Assembly: GCA_014529385.2 (NCBI GenBank)
Contig: CM043960.1
Span: 121,429,543-121,493,542, forward strand
DNA from: Adiantum capillus-veneris
Taxonomy: Eukaryota > Streptophyta > Polypodiopsida > Polypodiales > Pteridaceae
DNA length: 64,000 nucleotides
Direction of reading: 5' to 3'
A model generated the notes under the pieces. The model saw only the letters and a program-made list of their open reading frames with translations, had not been told where the DNA came from and made no database searches. Made by a program: the position numbers and the translations under genes. How positions within the stretch are numbered: the first letter of the stretch is position 1; every line of letters starts with the position of its first letter. Below, one piece after another: positions 22,030 through 33,204 of the stretch.

Positions 22030-23497
22030 TTTTCTCCCTTCAACTCTCTTAACTTTTCCCCACGATGTCTGCCAGCCGCTGCCGTGCAAGCGCCCTGCAT
22101 CCACTGCCCGCGTCCCCCGCGCATGCTCTGCCCCTCTCCCGTCTGCCTACCCTCCGCAATCAGTGTTGCCATCTCCACACGTGCGTGTTTCGGCGCTGTT
22201 AGCATCTCGTCAACGCAACGGCAGGCAGGTAAGTGGGTATTGGTTAGGTAAGCAAATATTTATTAAAAAAAAACATAAAAATTTATTTATTAAAAAAAAG
22301 AGATTAAAATCTCTTAGAAAATTCAAAAAATAAAAATAAAAAAATAGAAAAATCAAATTAAAAATTGAAATCAAAAGAAGCAGTAAAAAAATCACAAAAA
22401 ATAAAAAAAAACATTAAAAATTAAAAAACATTAAAAATTTCAAGAAAAGAGTAAAAACTCACAATAAGAAAGAAAAGCATAAAAAATTCACGAAAAAAGA
22501 TAAAAACATCTTAGAAAAATTTTAAAAATGAAAAATTGACAAAAAAAAATTGCAGTAAAAGGTAAGAAACCTCAAAAAATCCAAAATTGAACTGAAAAAT
22601 CCCTTAAAAATTGTAAAAATGTCACAAAAAATCCAAAATTGATCAAAAAATCATAAAAATCATAAAATCTTCTAGAAAATTTGGAAAATTTTTAGAAAAA
22701 TTATTTTTTTAAAAAAATCAAACTTTCCTTTAAAAAGAAAAATCATAAAAAATATCAAAAAACTAAGAAAATTCAAAATTTCACAAAATTTTTAGAAAAG
22801 TAAAAAGAAAATCGCCAAAAGAGCCAGAAAAAATCTTAAAGACTCAAAAAAAGCCAAGAAGTGCCTGTAAAGTCCAAAAAAAGCCAGTTAGAGCCAAAAA
22901 AAAATTCAAAAAAGCCAGCAAAAGCCCGATAAAAAGCAGAACTAGCAAAAAAAAAAGTAAAAAATTGTCAGAGAGTCACACCAAGCAAACTCAGCAAAGT
23001 GAGCGAATATCGAGAACAGCGGCGGTTAGGAAAAATCGAACAAACACCGCAAATCGAGCACATCACGCAAAGTTATGCAGAAAAATAGCCGAAAAAGATG
23101 AAAACGAAACTCAAAGCTGTGGACGGCAGACAAATTTCTAATTTGTCAAAATCAAGCTGAAAATCGATAAATCACGGTGGATTTCAAATTAATCTATTAA
23201 AGGTTCAGGTTTCCATCGTTTCAAAAGGTTGTAATCACTTTTGAAACTGTCAAGCTAGGGTTAATCAACTCTTGCGAGTCTGAAGAGCAGTCAACTGCAA
23301 AAGTGCTTTGACTAGATCAGTTTTATCAAGCCAGGTAGGAGAAATTCTGCTTATCAACACTAGCATCTGCTAGGGGACAGTTTTTGTAGATTGATCCAAC
23401 ATGGACTCAAATTGAGTCGATAGTTCAAGTACAGCAGTGCAAGTTAGTAGCAGTGGCAACACATGCACAACTGCAATAGACCAGACTTTATAGCTAT
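20116..23497 (+). other. N5 leader: T-rich arm, (CT)n, A-rich arm
   Basis: Non-coding for about 3.4 kb. In order: GTGTGTG-rich sequence; a T-rich stretch (about 20880-21660); (CT)n at 21942-22026; a GC-richer block (22060-22230); a strongly A-rich stretch (about 22260-22990). The same order recurs in N6. No credible reading frame is present. Confidence 0.7.
21942..22026. repeat. (CT)n microsatellite
   Basis: An uninterrupted CT run of 85 bases. The Ser-Leu and Arg-Glu frames across it are artefacts. Confidence 0.95.
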
Positions 23498-25021
23498 ATG
23501 GCTACAACGGGGATAAGGTTGTTGTACACAGATAGAGAAGGTCATAGGTATCTTATGAGCAGTAAAAGCAGCACAGGAGCCAAGATCCTATTGATCAGAG
23601 TAAAGCCAGATTCAGAGAACTCCCAAATGTTCACAGACTTCAGTGGAGCCAGGTATTGCAAGCTTAAAGATGAAGTGCAGATAGAGGTTCAAAAAGTCAA
23701 CCCAAGTGTTTATCTAGAAATCTGCACAAGTCCGCAAAGCATCTATTTGGTGCATATGCAATCAGGGTCATTGTACATGGATTATAGTGGTCAGATCTAT
23801 AGTCGAGAGCCAGTAATGGAAGATCCAATAGATCAACCAATAGAAGCAAATCTAATTGGAGAACCAAGCCAAAGACGGTACAAAGGTCAAGACGGAGCAT
23901 TCTATAGCTTGATGCTCAGTGTTCTAAAAGAAGATGCCGACAACTTGGCAAGCATAGAAGCTGAAACTTCTCAGCAAGAGCTTGACATGATAGAGCCAGT
24001 GGAAATACTACCAGTCATGGCGTATTGCTCAGATTGTGGACGAAAAGGAGGACATTTTCCTGAAGATTGTCCAAGAAATCTAGACAACAAGGACACATCA
24101 ACTGCCAAGCAAGGTACATAGCAAATTGGAAATGCGAATCTCGATGTAAGTGTATTTAACTTGTCACTTTTAATGCAATCGGATGATTCTGCATTACCAT
24201 TAGAAGCACCAGTAAAAGCACTGCAAATTCAAAATCAGCATAAGGATGCACAGGGACGTGAAAAGCTTAAAATTGATTCTTTGAACAACAAATTCCTGCA
24301 TGAATTTAGTCAAGGTGTCGAGATATCACCAAAGGTTGAAAAGATTGTTAAATTTGCAAAAGATTTCGCATCCACTGACACAAGTGTGCAATCATTCACG
24401 AGTCTAAAGGACACATCAAATATAATGATATTAGCTTTGTATGGTACACATAATTCATATGCACACTATGTAGACCAAACAGGAAAACTGTACAAAAAGG
24501 ATCAACATGTGTTTGAACGGCCCATATACCAGCTCATAGAAGTGCGTCCAGTGATAGATCAGAAAGGATGGTTCATTTCAAAGGAAAGAATCTTTTATAG
24601 TCCATCCTCTCTAGAGCTGAAGGATATTACCCGAGTGAACCTAGAAAATTGTTCAGAGCCAAACCCTCCTCCATTGGAAATCAAGCTTCGATGTTGTGAC
24701 CAAACGAACATATACTTTGATCGAAACACTCGTAGATATAGACGAGAGTCTAGCATCTATGATGCCTTGGGTCCTGAGACCACAGAAGCTCATATCATAG
24801 GAGACCCATGGGATAGACAATATCAAGGAAACGATAATTCTCTCTACAATTTGACTTGGGGAATAATTTGTCATGTTTCTCAAAGATACATAGGAAACTA
24901 TGTAGAAGGTTTACAAATGCCAAACGTCAACAATGCTACCCAAAGTGTACCTTCGCAGTCCCAAAAGGTGAGACTAAATCAGAGCCAAAAAAAATTGAAC
25001 TCTTACAATGAAGCAGGTTAG
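23498..25021 (+). CDS. N5 novel polyprotein, N-terminal part, with Tyr-x7-Tyr modules and zinc-knuckle-like motif
   Basis: One frame starting MATTGIRLLYTDREG, with an in-frame TAG at 24119-24121 and a stop at 25019. Eight nine-residue modules of form [Y/F]-x7-Y begin at 23525 (YTDREGHRY), 23630 (FTDFSGARY), 23774 (YMDYSGQIY), 23879 (YKGQDGAFY), 24467 (YVDQTGKLY), 24572 (FISKERIFY), 24713 (YFDRNTRRY) and 24821 (YQGNDNSLY). Their spacing is 35, 48, 35 residues before the stop and 35, 47, 36 after it, so the protein is a tandem array of units of about 83 residues. Between the sets is CSDCGRKGGHFPEDC (C-x2-C-x5-H-x4-C), like a gag knuckle but one residue longer. A gag-like nucleic-acid-binding role is inferred. 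I know no family with this layout. Modules resemble beta-hairpin repeats only loosely. Confidence 0.6.
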
Positions 25022-26264
25022 TGATCACCCTAGGAAGGGGGGAGCTGTAAATCCATCAAGCTCAGCTCTAATACCAGGAAATGCTACATCAATTAGAAGC
25101 CCTAGAGCTTCTAACCAACATACCTCTTCAAAGCAAAAACCATTGAAAGATCATATGGTTGTTGGAAGTTTCCAATTGACCAAGGCTCCCACAGAATCTG
25201 CAGACAAATGCTTATATGAAGATCATCAGGGACAAAAGTTTTAGTTGATCTCCACAAGTCAGAGTCAAAAGCTGACAAGTCCAATAGTGTTCAAACAGTT
25301 ACATGTGACCAAGCTCACATATGCATATCAAGATGCACATGGTAACGAATATCAACAAGGTCATGACCTTGTACAAACCCCTATGGATGGCCCAACTGAA
25401 GTCAAAGACTATCTAAAGATGATGTAAAGCCTCAAGATGCCAAAACAGGTGATAAAAAAGTTAGAATCAATGAAAGCTAAAGTCCAGAAGGCTACACAAA
25501 GGTCACCACCAAAATCTCCTCCGAAGAGATAGATTCTCCCAAAAAGTACAATGGATCTTCTAAGGTCAAAGGTTACTCAAATGCAAGAGGACAATGCTCA
25601 ACAATTGCAAAAAAGTGCAATATCATAGCCAAAGGAGTCACCATCAACGAAAGCAAGTGATCAAAGCAAAGGAAATGCAGATAAAGCTCAACAAAAGGAT
25701 GTTGCCACAACAAAAGCAGTCAATTCAGACACAAATCTCGAGAAGATCAAGTGCAACATAGTTGGTGAAAACAAAGAAAAGCTGTCAAGTGAAGTAAAGC
25801 TGGATTTTTAGTTAGACAAGAACCTCATGTCTTTTCGCACTTGGAAAAGATGTGGCCAACGACAGTTGGCTCCTGAATTTGTGAGCATATCAAGAGACAA
25901 ACAAGCAGAATGCTGGGGAATCATCTCCACCACCATTGAAGTAAGTTCAAAGATCATCATAGCTCAATTTCATGTGATCATAGCAAAAGATTTACCGGAC
26001 AACATCATAATGGGAATGGCAATGGCCCAGAAGATGTCAGAGATACAGAGTTCAATCAAGATGCAGTCTTCAGAGACAACCAAGAATGAAGACCAATACT
26101 GGTCACCTTTGGACGACGACACAAAGTCCTCAAGCACAATTCAAATGGAAAAGCTTATTGAAGATGATTCATCTCCATCGAGCATAACTTCAAAAGAGAT
26201 TAAAGCAAATCAAGCAATAGCAAGTGCAGATCAAATAGAACAAAGAGCAACCACAAGCTATTGA
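25008..26264 (+). pseudogene. N5 polyprotein, middle part, with two more modules and protease-like remnant
   Basis: Shifted +1 relative to the preceding part and broken by stops at 25242 and 25425, among others. Modules YEDHQGQKF (25215) and YQDAHGNEY (25326), the latter followed by TPMDGPTEV, continue the array; compare DPIDQPIEA after the module at 23774. Near 25920-26040 the reading IIIAQFHVIIAKDLPDNIIM resembles the C-terminal half of a retropepsin, but the catalytic Asp motif is not visible, so a protease is only a suggestion. Confidence 0.4.
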
Positions 26265-26271
26265 GCAGAGA

Positions 26272-27558
26272 ATGCCACCAAAGTCAGAAGTTAAGAAGAA
26301 TGAGGTTGCAGACAACCAAGAAGAAATAGGAAGTCCAAAGATCAATCACTCATTGCCAGCTAAATCAGCTGATGTAAGTCAGATTGGAAAACAAAGTCTC
26401 AAGCCACCCTCCATAGAGACACAGTTAGATCAAATTGAGACCATGGCAAAAGCTGGACAAAGATCTTTAATAGAACCAAAATTTATAGATTCAGAGTTGC
26501 AGAAGTCACAAGGATCGAACACAAATCTTGCAGACAAAGGTAAAGCTAAAGTGGACCTTCCACCAACTAGCAAAGAAGTTGTGACAGCATATGCCTCTAC
26601 ATCAAAGAACCCTCATGGATCAGCTTCTTCAAGTGAGTCAAGATTTCCAAACCTTAAGTCAATTGTTGACTCAACTGAAACCTCTAAGAAGACACCCAGA
26701 AAAGCAAAGATATTTTAGTCAAAGTACTCAAGAAAGCAAAGGAAAGTCAAGCAAGTGTTTGTTCAGAGCAATCTAGTCAAAGTCAATGATCCGATTTGGA
26801 TTAAAGACAAGAAATAAACACAGAAAGAAAAACACATGGGATGGATAGCATCACAATTGAGATTCAAAGAACAAGAGTACTATGGAGGTAACAAACAAAT
26901 ATGGGTACCAAAACTGCAGGTTAGAGCATATGGAGTAACTTCAAGACCCTCCCAAGAAAGAAGGCCCACAAGGTATGAACCTCGACAATATTCCAGGGTA
27001 CCTACGAAGCAATTCTACAATAGAACAACATCAAAAGATGCTAAAGTCAACAACAAATCACAAGAGGATACAGAAAAAAGACGAATCTCAAAGAATCTTC
27101 CTCTTAGACAAGGATTCTACACAGGGTCTACAAAGATTTGGCTACCAGTCAACCACAAGCCAATTGCAACTACACCAGACTTGCATGAAGATCTGAAGAA
27201 CTCAACAAGACCTATTGCTAAGCAAAGTCAACAATGGAGATACAAAGGTCCTCAAAAGATTTGGATTCCTAAGTCTTTCAATGCTCCTAGTCAAAAGCTA
27301 GATGCCGACAGTGAACAAAGGCCTACAACAACATCAAAGACTCCTATCAACATGTCTACTTGGAGAATCAAAGAGATAATGGAGTCTTCACAGTCAGAGA
27401 AGGATAACCCAACGAATGAGAATGCAGATTCGAAGAAGATAAAACAGGTATGGCAAAAGAAACCTTCAATGACAACTTGGTCCTTCACTAATCCTCTTTT
27501 TGAGGATTCAAGCTTGCTTTTACGTGAAGAAATGTTTGTAGTAAGCAAAAGAATGTAA
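26272..27558 (+). pseudogene. N5 polyprotein, C-terminal part, with three KIWxP motifs
   Basis: A third frame, with a stop near 26716 and reopening in the same frame at about 26836. It is rich in Lys, Ser, Gln and Thr. Three motifs repeat: YYGGNKQIWVPK (about 26878), FYTGSTKIWLPV (about 27112) and RYKGPQKIWIPK (about 27238). The stop is at 27556-27558. Gag-pol linkers of some copia elements carry similar GPxxxWVPK words. No RT or integrase follows. Confidence 0.45.
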
Positions 27559-28532
27559 AAAGTCAAGTCACCAGGGTGCAAAAAACACTCTTTGGAATAG
27601 TCAGAGTCGGGCGGCTGAGCCATGAAATGAGCAAAGCATTAGTCCCAAAGCTTCAAGTCATATTAAACTTTGTGCTAAGAGTCATAATTATTAGGCTTAT
27701 GCTCAAGCTGGAAGAGTTGAGCATATCTAAGTCATGTTGCTCATGCTGAATGAGATGAGCATAAGAGTCGAATTCTATTAACTTACAATCGGTGGAGTGT
27801 CATAGAGCCCAACACTCACTCATAGTGCACAGTAAGATGAGAGCACATATCCTCGTGAACGAAAACCATTCTTAAAGGGGTGCCAGCTTGCAAAGCCATG
27901 TCATATGCTTTTATAGCTACACCATCTTTCTGAAGAACCCCTCAAAATCTTTCTTGCACCGCATATTTTTTCCCATGCATTTTTGTGTATGCATAAATAG
28001 GATGTCCCATCATCGGACATATGTATAAGACACTCTGTTTTTCTTCCACCTATGCACCTTGAGTGGACTACAATAGGCAAACCGATGTTCCATCATGCTA
28101 CCCTTTCATATTTGCTGCCTTTTTAATTCCATATCTATCAGCAAATAATCCCTTGAGTACTTTATTAATATTTCCCATCCTAATAAGTACTCCAATAATG
28201 CGCGTATCCCAAAGGCAGTTTTTTCCCTCTGGGTTTCTTCCCTTTGGTCATCCAGGTATTAGACCCTAATTTAGAACCTCATCATTCTACTTCCCTTGTA
28301 CTTACTCTTCATAAATAAACAACAGCCTCATCATTATGATATTACAACGGACAAATGCAACATCATCTCTCACATCATACATAATCGGACCAATGAAGAT
28401 GCTGCAACAAATTGAACCTCATCAACAAATCCAATGACAAATGAAGACAATCATCCCATCAAAAACCAATCAAAACCTTCCACAGCCTCCAAGGACACCT
28501 TTTCAACAGTGCCCAAGGACGGGCACTAAAAT
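27559..28532 (+). other. N5 3' untranslated stretch
   Basis: About 970 bp between the end of the polyprotein frame and the polypurine tract. No protein motif is visible. Confidence 0.6.
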
Positions 28533-28545
28533 AGGAAGGGGGGAA
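28533..28545 (+). other. Polypurine tract of N5
   Basis: AGGAAGGGGGGAA directly abuts the TGTTAACTGAG start of the 3' LTR. Confidence 0.85.
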
Positions 28546-29507
28546 TGTTAACTGAGTCAATGTCAGTTAACAGAAGCTGCTAAAGGGCCGAAGATGTACG
28601 GATGCACATCGAGGATAAATGCAAAGAAGCAGTAAAGATTGGAGTTACACATTCATCACGTTTTCCCAAAATGGTCACGTATTGTAAATTCCCGATTTAT
28701 TTCAAGCCATTGTAATATTTCTAATGTGTTACGGGCTCAATGGGAGTTCCAAGTTGTAAAGAATAGGTCACTTATTGTGCCTAGGTTGCAGATTCAGTAA
28801 GTGGTGAGCCCTAAAGGCCTTGGGCACCATGACATTGCATATTTTTAACTTAGGTATATAAGGCAGTGTGTAAAAGAAATTAGGGTTCTCAAGTCATTTG
28901 TTGAGAGCACTCTTCTTGAGGTGTGTGGCTATGGAGTCCTTGAGCTTCTCCTTGCTCATGAGACTTGATTAACACTAATCAATGATTCATTCTCTCTCAC
29001 TATGCCTCTCTCTTACTTCTTATGATTGCCTATGATGCTTTGATTAACTAGATCTTACTTCTTAGATTGCCTATGATTCTTATGATTGCCTCTCTCGTAC
29101 TTCTTATGATTGCCTATGATGCTTAGATTAACTAGATCTTAACTAATTAGTGGTTATCCCTCTCTAATCTTGTGTGATTGCCCTCTTTTGCTTGTGTGTG
29201 CATGTAGGTTTGATTGGAGTGTGGTGCTCGATAGATCTATGTGTGTGTGCTTGCGATTAGTGTGTTGCATGATAGGATTAGTGTTGTGTACGTCTTGCAA
29301 TCGTAGTGTGTGTGATTGGGTTGATTAGAGGTGAAGAGGAGTGGATATGGAGATTGTCCTTCATTGCAGCTTCACTCCTCCATAGGTCGAGAAGCTCACC
29401 TTGTAGAGTTTGTGTGGGTGTTTACATGCCCTAGCCGGGTAGCTCATCCCTCCGGATTGATAATTTTGTTGGTCATTGGAGCTATTGAAACGATGGGACC
29501 CCCAACA
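28546..29507 (+). repeat. 3' LTR of N5
   Basis: 962 bp. Relative to the 5' LTR it has an internal duplication around 29041-29120 and lacks a block near 29410 (AACCATTTGTG region), so the two LTRs have diverged more than those of E1. Confidence 0.9.
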
Positions 29508-29680
29508 AAGGTTGTGCATATGGACCTTTTGCTAGAGTAAATGCCACATTTGGTCAGCCAAATGTAGGAGATAAATTAGATGAAAGAGTAGTGTTGCATG
29601 CTACCATTGACAACCCAGTGCTCGCCAACAATACACAATCATCCAAGCACCAAGATCCTCCCAAGGTGAACGAGTGAAAT
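29508..29680 (+). pseudogene. Continuation of the gag split by N5
   Basis: After the duplicated AAGGT the frame reads GCAYGPFARVNATFGQPNVG, continuing the Gly/Asn-rich end at 19182. It ends at a stop near 29678 where copia sequence begins. Confidence 0.6.
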
Positions 29681-29687
29681 TCTTAAT

Positions 29688-30612
29688 TGCCTTGTATCTA
29701 TGTGGATGATTCAATTATTGGAAGAGATAATGTGGCTGAAGTAGAGGGTGTGCAGGCTCTACTTATATAGGAATTTGACATGAAAGACTTGGGAGACTTG
29801 TGGTATTTCTTGGGCATTGAAATTATTCGCATGGAAGAAGGTTTATGGCTATGACAAAGATATTATGCTTTGAATATGTGAAAAAGTACGGTATGGATGA
29901 TTGTAAGAAAATTAAAATTCCCTTAGATCAGAATTTGAAGTTGTGAAAGGATGCAGTTCAAGTGCTCAATAATGCTACCACGTACTTGAAGATTGTGGGT
30001 AGCTTGATCTACTTGACTATCTCATGTCCATACTTGAGCTACACAGTTGGATTAGTGAGTCAGTTTATGAAGTCTCCCAAGAAACCACACTTGGATGCAA
30101 CAAGGCATACTTTGCACTATGTGAGTTCTACTTTGGATTACACACTCTTTTATAGGGCTGATTTGGAGTTACAACTTTATGGCTACACATATGCGGATTG
30201 GACTAGTAGTACATACGATCGCAGGTCTACCAACAGATTCATGTTCTCAGTTGGGAGTGTTGCTATCACATGGAGTAGCAAGAAGCAACCTACAACTGCT
30301 CTTTTGAGTACAGAGGCAAAGTACATGGGTGCTATAGTGGCGGCATGTGAGGTAGCATGGCTGGGATTACTACTTCATGGATTTGGAGTAAAGGTACAAA
30401 GGCCAGTTTGTCATTTATTGTGACAACCTTAGCAATATGCAATCGGCAACAAAACCCAATGTTTCATGCTAGGACAAAGAACATTGAGGTGCACTACCAC
30501 TTCATCAAAGAGAGGATCTTAGCAGGTGACATCGGCCTATAGTACGTGGCGACAGATGAGCATGTTGCAGATATCTTCATGAAGGCCCTTGGAGCAAAAA
30601 AGCTACAATGAT
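29688..30612 (+). pseudogene. Ty1/copia pol fragment (RT end and RNase H)
   Basis: Reads IYVDDSIIGRDN (RT catalytic YVDD), FDMKDLGDLWYFLGIEI, GSLIYLTISCPYLSYTVG, then the RNase H segment YADWTSSTYDRRSTNRFMF, AITWSSKKQPTTALLSTEAK, and after further stops HVADIFMKAL. This is the standard C-terminal part of copia pol. Several stops (for example near 29769 and 29944) and frameshifts show it is dead. The 5' part of pol is absent and a gypsy-type gag abuts it. Confidence 0.85.
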
Positions 30613-30644
30613 TTTGAGTGATGCTTGTCATACAAGAGATGGAA

Positions 30645-30665
30645 TTGAGCTTGAGGGGGAGTGTT
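30645..30665 (+). other. Copia polypurine tract and likely start of its 3' LTR
   Basis: GAGCTTGAGGGGGAG is followed by TGTTGAGATGTC, the usual arrangement at a copia 3' LTR. The LTR end could not be located. Confidence 0.5.
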
Positions 30666-31860
30666 GAGATGTCAAGCTCAACATGCACGATTCTTGGATG
30701 ACTATCATCGACATTTATCATCATCACTGGCACACCTTGGTGGATACACATATTTTCGCCAGTGATACTACAACTGAACTACACCAAGCTAGTCTACCTA
30801 CCAGAGTGATGGCACACTATCTACTCATCTCACTCACTAGTGGTTCATACTAGACCATTGTATTAGTTCCTCTTTTATGTTGTATTTTCCCTTATGTTTT
30901 GTAGACCTAATCTCTCATTGAAATAGGGAGCAATAACCTAGTTCCCTTGAGCTTATACATTGGCACCATGCGGCCCTATGGCCATAGGATCTCTCATTTG
31001 TAGGGGCAAGAACCTAGTGCCCTTGAGCTTATACATTGGTATCCTATGGACATAAGGCCATAGGGTCTCACATCATACTAGAGAGGAGCCTATGGCCTTA
31101 AGGCTATAGTATGGCCTATGGTTCAATGTAGAATCTCTCAAAGAGCATTTGGGCCATTCAAGGGCACCTACATATGCACTATGGTAGCTCTTAGTAAGCA
31201 TTTGGACCATTCAAGGACACCAACATATGCACTATGATAGCCCTATGGCCCTAGGACCATATGCTATCTATTTTCAATAGAGAGAAACTTATGGCCCTTG
31301 AGGTTATGCATTGGCACCTTGTTGTGTCCTAGGTCCATAGGATCTCTCATTGGAATAGAGGGAAACAACCTATGGACCTTGACCTTATACATTGGCACCT
31401 TATAGCCCTAAGTTTTTAGGATCTCACATCATACTAAGAGACATAGAGTGCCAATATAGAGATGCAAAAACATGAGCTTGTGGTCCTTCAGGTTCAAAAC
31501 AAAGCACATTATGGTCATAGGATCATATAGAAAACACCCTGTAATTCTAAGTCTAAATTTTGCCAATGTAGAGGGTCTAATGGGTATAAAGTACCCTATG
31601 GTCCCAAGACTATAGATTTTTTTTCTATTTTCACCCTATGACCCTTATGCCATAGGGTAAAATGTGTTTTCCTTCAAGAAACCTATTATCAACACCTTGT
31701 AGTCAAAGTTGACCATGCAACCATAAGGCCCTTTAGGGTGGTCCTAAGTTTTCCACTAGCTATATTGCAATGACATCCTTGCTCTTATTAAATGTATTCT
31801 TAGTTCATTCTGAGATAGCAATCTTGTCATTTTGATACTCTCTAATTTTCTTCCAAGAGT

Positions 31861-33160
31861 GTGACAAAGCTAGCAATAGGTGTTTTTTTAAACTTGCAGT
31901 CCTTCAACACAATATTGCAATTGACGAAGTTTCACCTGAGATTGTTGGTACCAAGGATTTTCAAGCTACTAAACCTTTTCAGATTGAGGTTGACAAAGTT
32001 TCACCTGAGATTGTTGGAACAAATGATTTACAAGAAATCAAACCTTTTGAGAAAGAGTTTATGAATTTCCATAGCAACTAGAGAGTTCTTGAAGAAGTTG
32101 ACAAAAATCTACAAGCTCTTGAAGGTTAACCATTGCAGCCCTTGGAGAAGAATTTGAAGAGTGATGCTATGGAAGTAGAAGATTTTATGGATCTCCATAA
32201 AAACCAGAGAGTTCTCGAAGTAGTTGACAAAAATCTACAAGTTCCTGAAGGTCAAACATTGCAGCCATTGGAGAAGAATTTGAAGAGTGATGCTATGGGA
32301 GAAGAAGGTGATGCAAGTTCCAAAACATATACAAGGTCAGAAGAAGAATCCATCCATAACATTTTAGTAGCTCAAGATATGGGAACTAGGGTGCATGGTG
32401 CTTTGGACCTTTCATCCACTGACAGACCATTGCTAACTATAATAGTGAGCTTGGGTGGATTTCTTTTGAGACGATGCTGGCACAAGTCCAAAAAAATGAA
32501 GAGCTAAAGTTTCAACATGAGTATATTGTTTTATGATGAGGATGCATTGAGTTTTTAAAAACTCTACTTAGAAATTCCAATGTTGGGATATCGTCAACTG
32601 CTAATGATACACATGTAATGGGCATCATCAAGATTCTGGAGAAGGAGGCTGGAGAAAAGTTTCCATTGTTTATGATTTGGGGACAAAGCCAATGTCAATC
32701 ATGTGAATAATCAATAATCACTCGCTCAAATAATCTAGGAGTAGAAGCACTTTTCAAACCGTTGGCTGTTGCATTAACAAAATTTGGGATTGATGCAAAA
32801 AGAATGCTTCTAGTAGATGATGCACCATTATAGGGATGTGTTAAGCCTACATTGAATTGTATTTTTCTGCCATCATTCAATGTTGATGAGGAGGATAATA
32901 TCCTCCTTGGGGATTTTCTACCATATATTCAAGCTCTTCATCATGTCAATGACATCCGCACAATTACAAGCTCTTATTTATATGGAAAAGCAACCATAGT
33001 GCAAGGACATAATCATGTTCACAAGGTTGTTGCAGAGTGGCAAGAGAAAAAATTGGTTTGTTTAGGAAAAACCTACTCCACACGCAAACTATTAGAATAT
33101 TTCCGTCCTCATGATGATGAAAAAGGTGCAACATCTAGCAATAGTGGAATGTCCACTTGA
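31861..33160 (+). pseudogene. Second NIF/FCP1-like locus with repetitive acidic linker
   Basis: A linker of tandem repeats (two of VSPEIVGT about 23 residues apart; two of about 42 residues containing LQPLEKNLKSDAM) is followed by a decayed HAD-like domain. That domain reads IIVSLGGFLLRRCW (compare RLIILDVNGLLL at 1187), then KPLAVALTKFGIDAKRMLLVDDAPL (in pieces), PSFNVDEEDN and LGDFLPYIQALH. These align in order with LLIDDTPEK, PPSFEGHS and LEDILIPYLEKL of the locus at 1187-1750. Stops include 32074, 32128, 32503 and 32831. No Ulp1 part is visible upstream. The order of linker then NIF-like domain matches the first locus, suggesting a shared gene family or carrier element. Confidence 0.5.
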
Positions 33161-33204
33161 AGTCACGACAAGAAAATCCCAACGATTGATTGAGAAAAAG
33201 TGAG

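Larger units (their letters stand above)
19183..29507 (+). mobile_element. N5: large LTR element lacking RT and integrase, with a repeated-module polyprotein
   Basis: 10,325 bp, with LTRs 19183-20095 and 28546-29507 (TGTTAA ... CCAACA), a tRNA-Asp-like primer site, a long leader, a broken coding region (23498-27558), a 3' untranslated stretch (27559-28532) and a polypurine tract. Flanks are GAGGT (19178-19182) and AAGGT (29508-29512), a 4-of-5 target duplication; host gag sequence continues across the insertion. I find no RT, RNase H or integrase motif, so it would have to use enzymes of another element. Confidence 0.85.

Noticed and set aside
21858-22205. Ser-Leu and Arg-Glu repeat frames over the CT run, and similar ones at 1772-1963, 37283-37818, 39012-39412 and 61390-61935
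   Set aside because: They are translations of dinucleotide microsatellites with no codon bias or homology.
22260-22990. A-rich tract as the poly(A) tail of a LINE or processed gene
   Set aside because: It is inside N5, interrupted by many other bases, recurs at the same place in N6, and has no endonuclease/RT frame upstream.
25920-26040. Active aspartic protease in N5
   Set aside because: Only a C-terminal-like segment is visible; no DTG/DSG-type catalytic motif was found.
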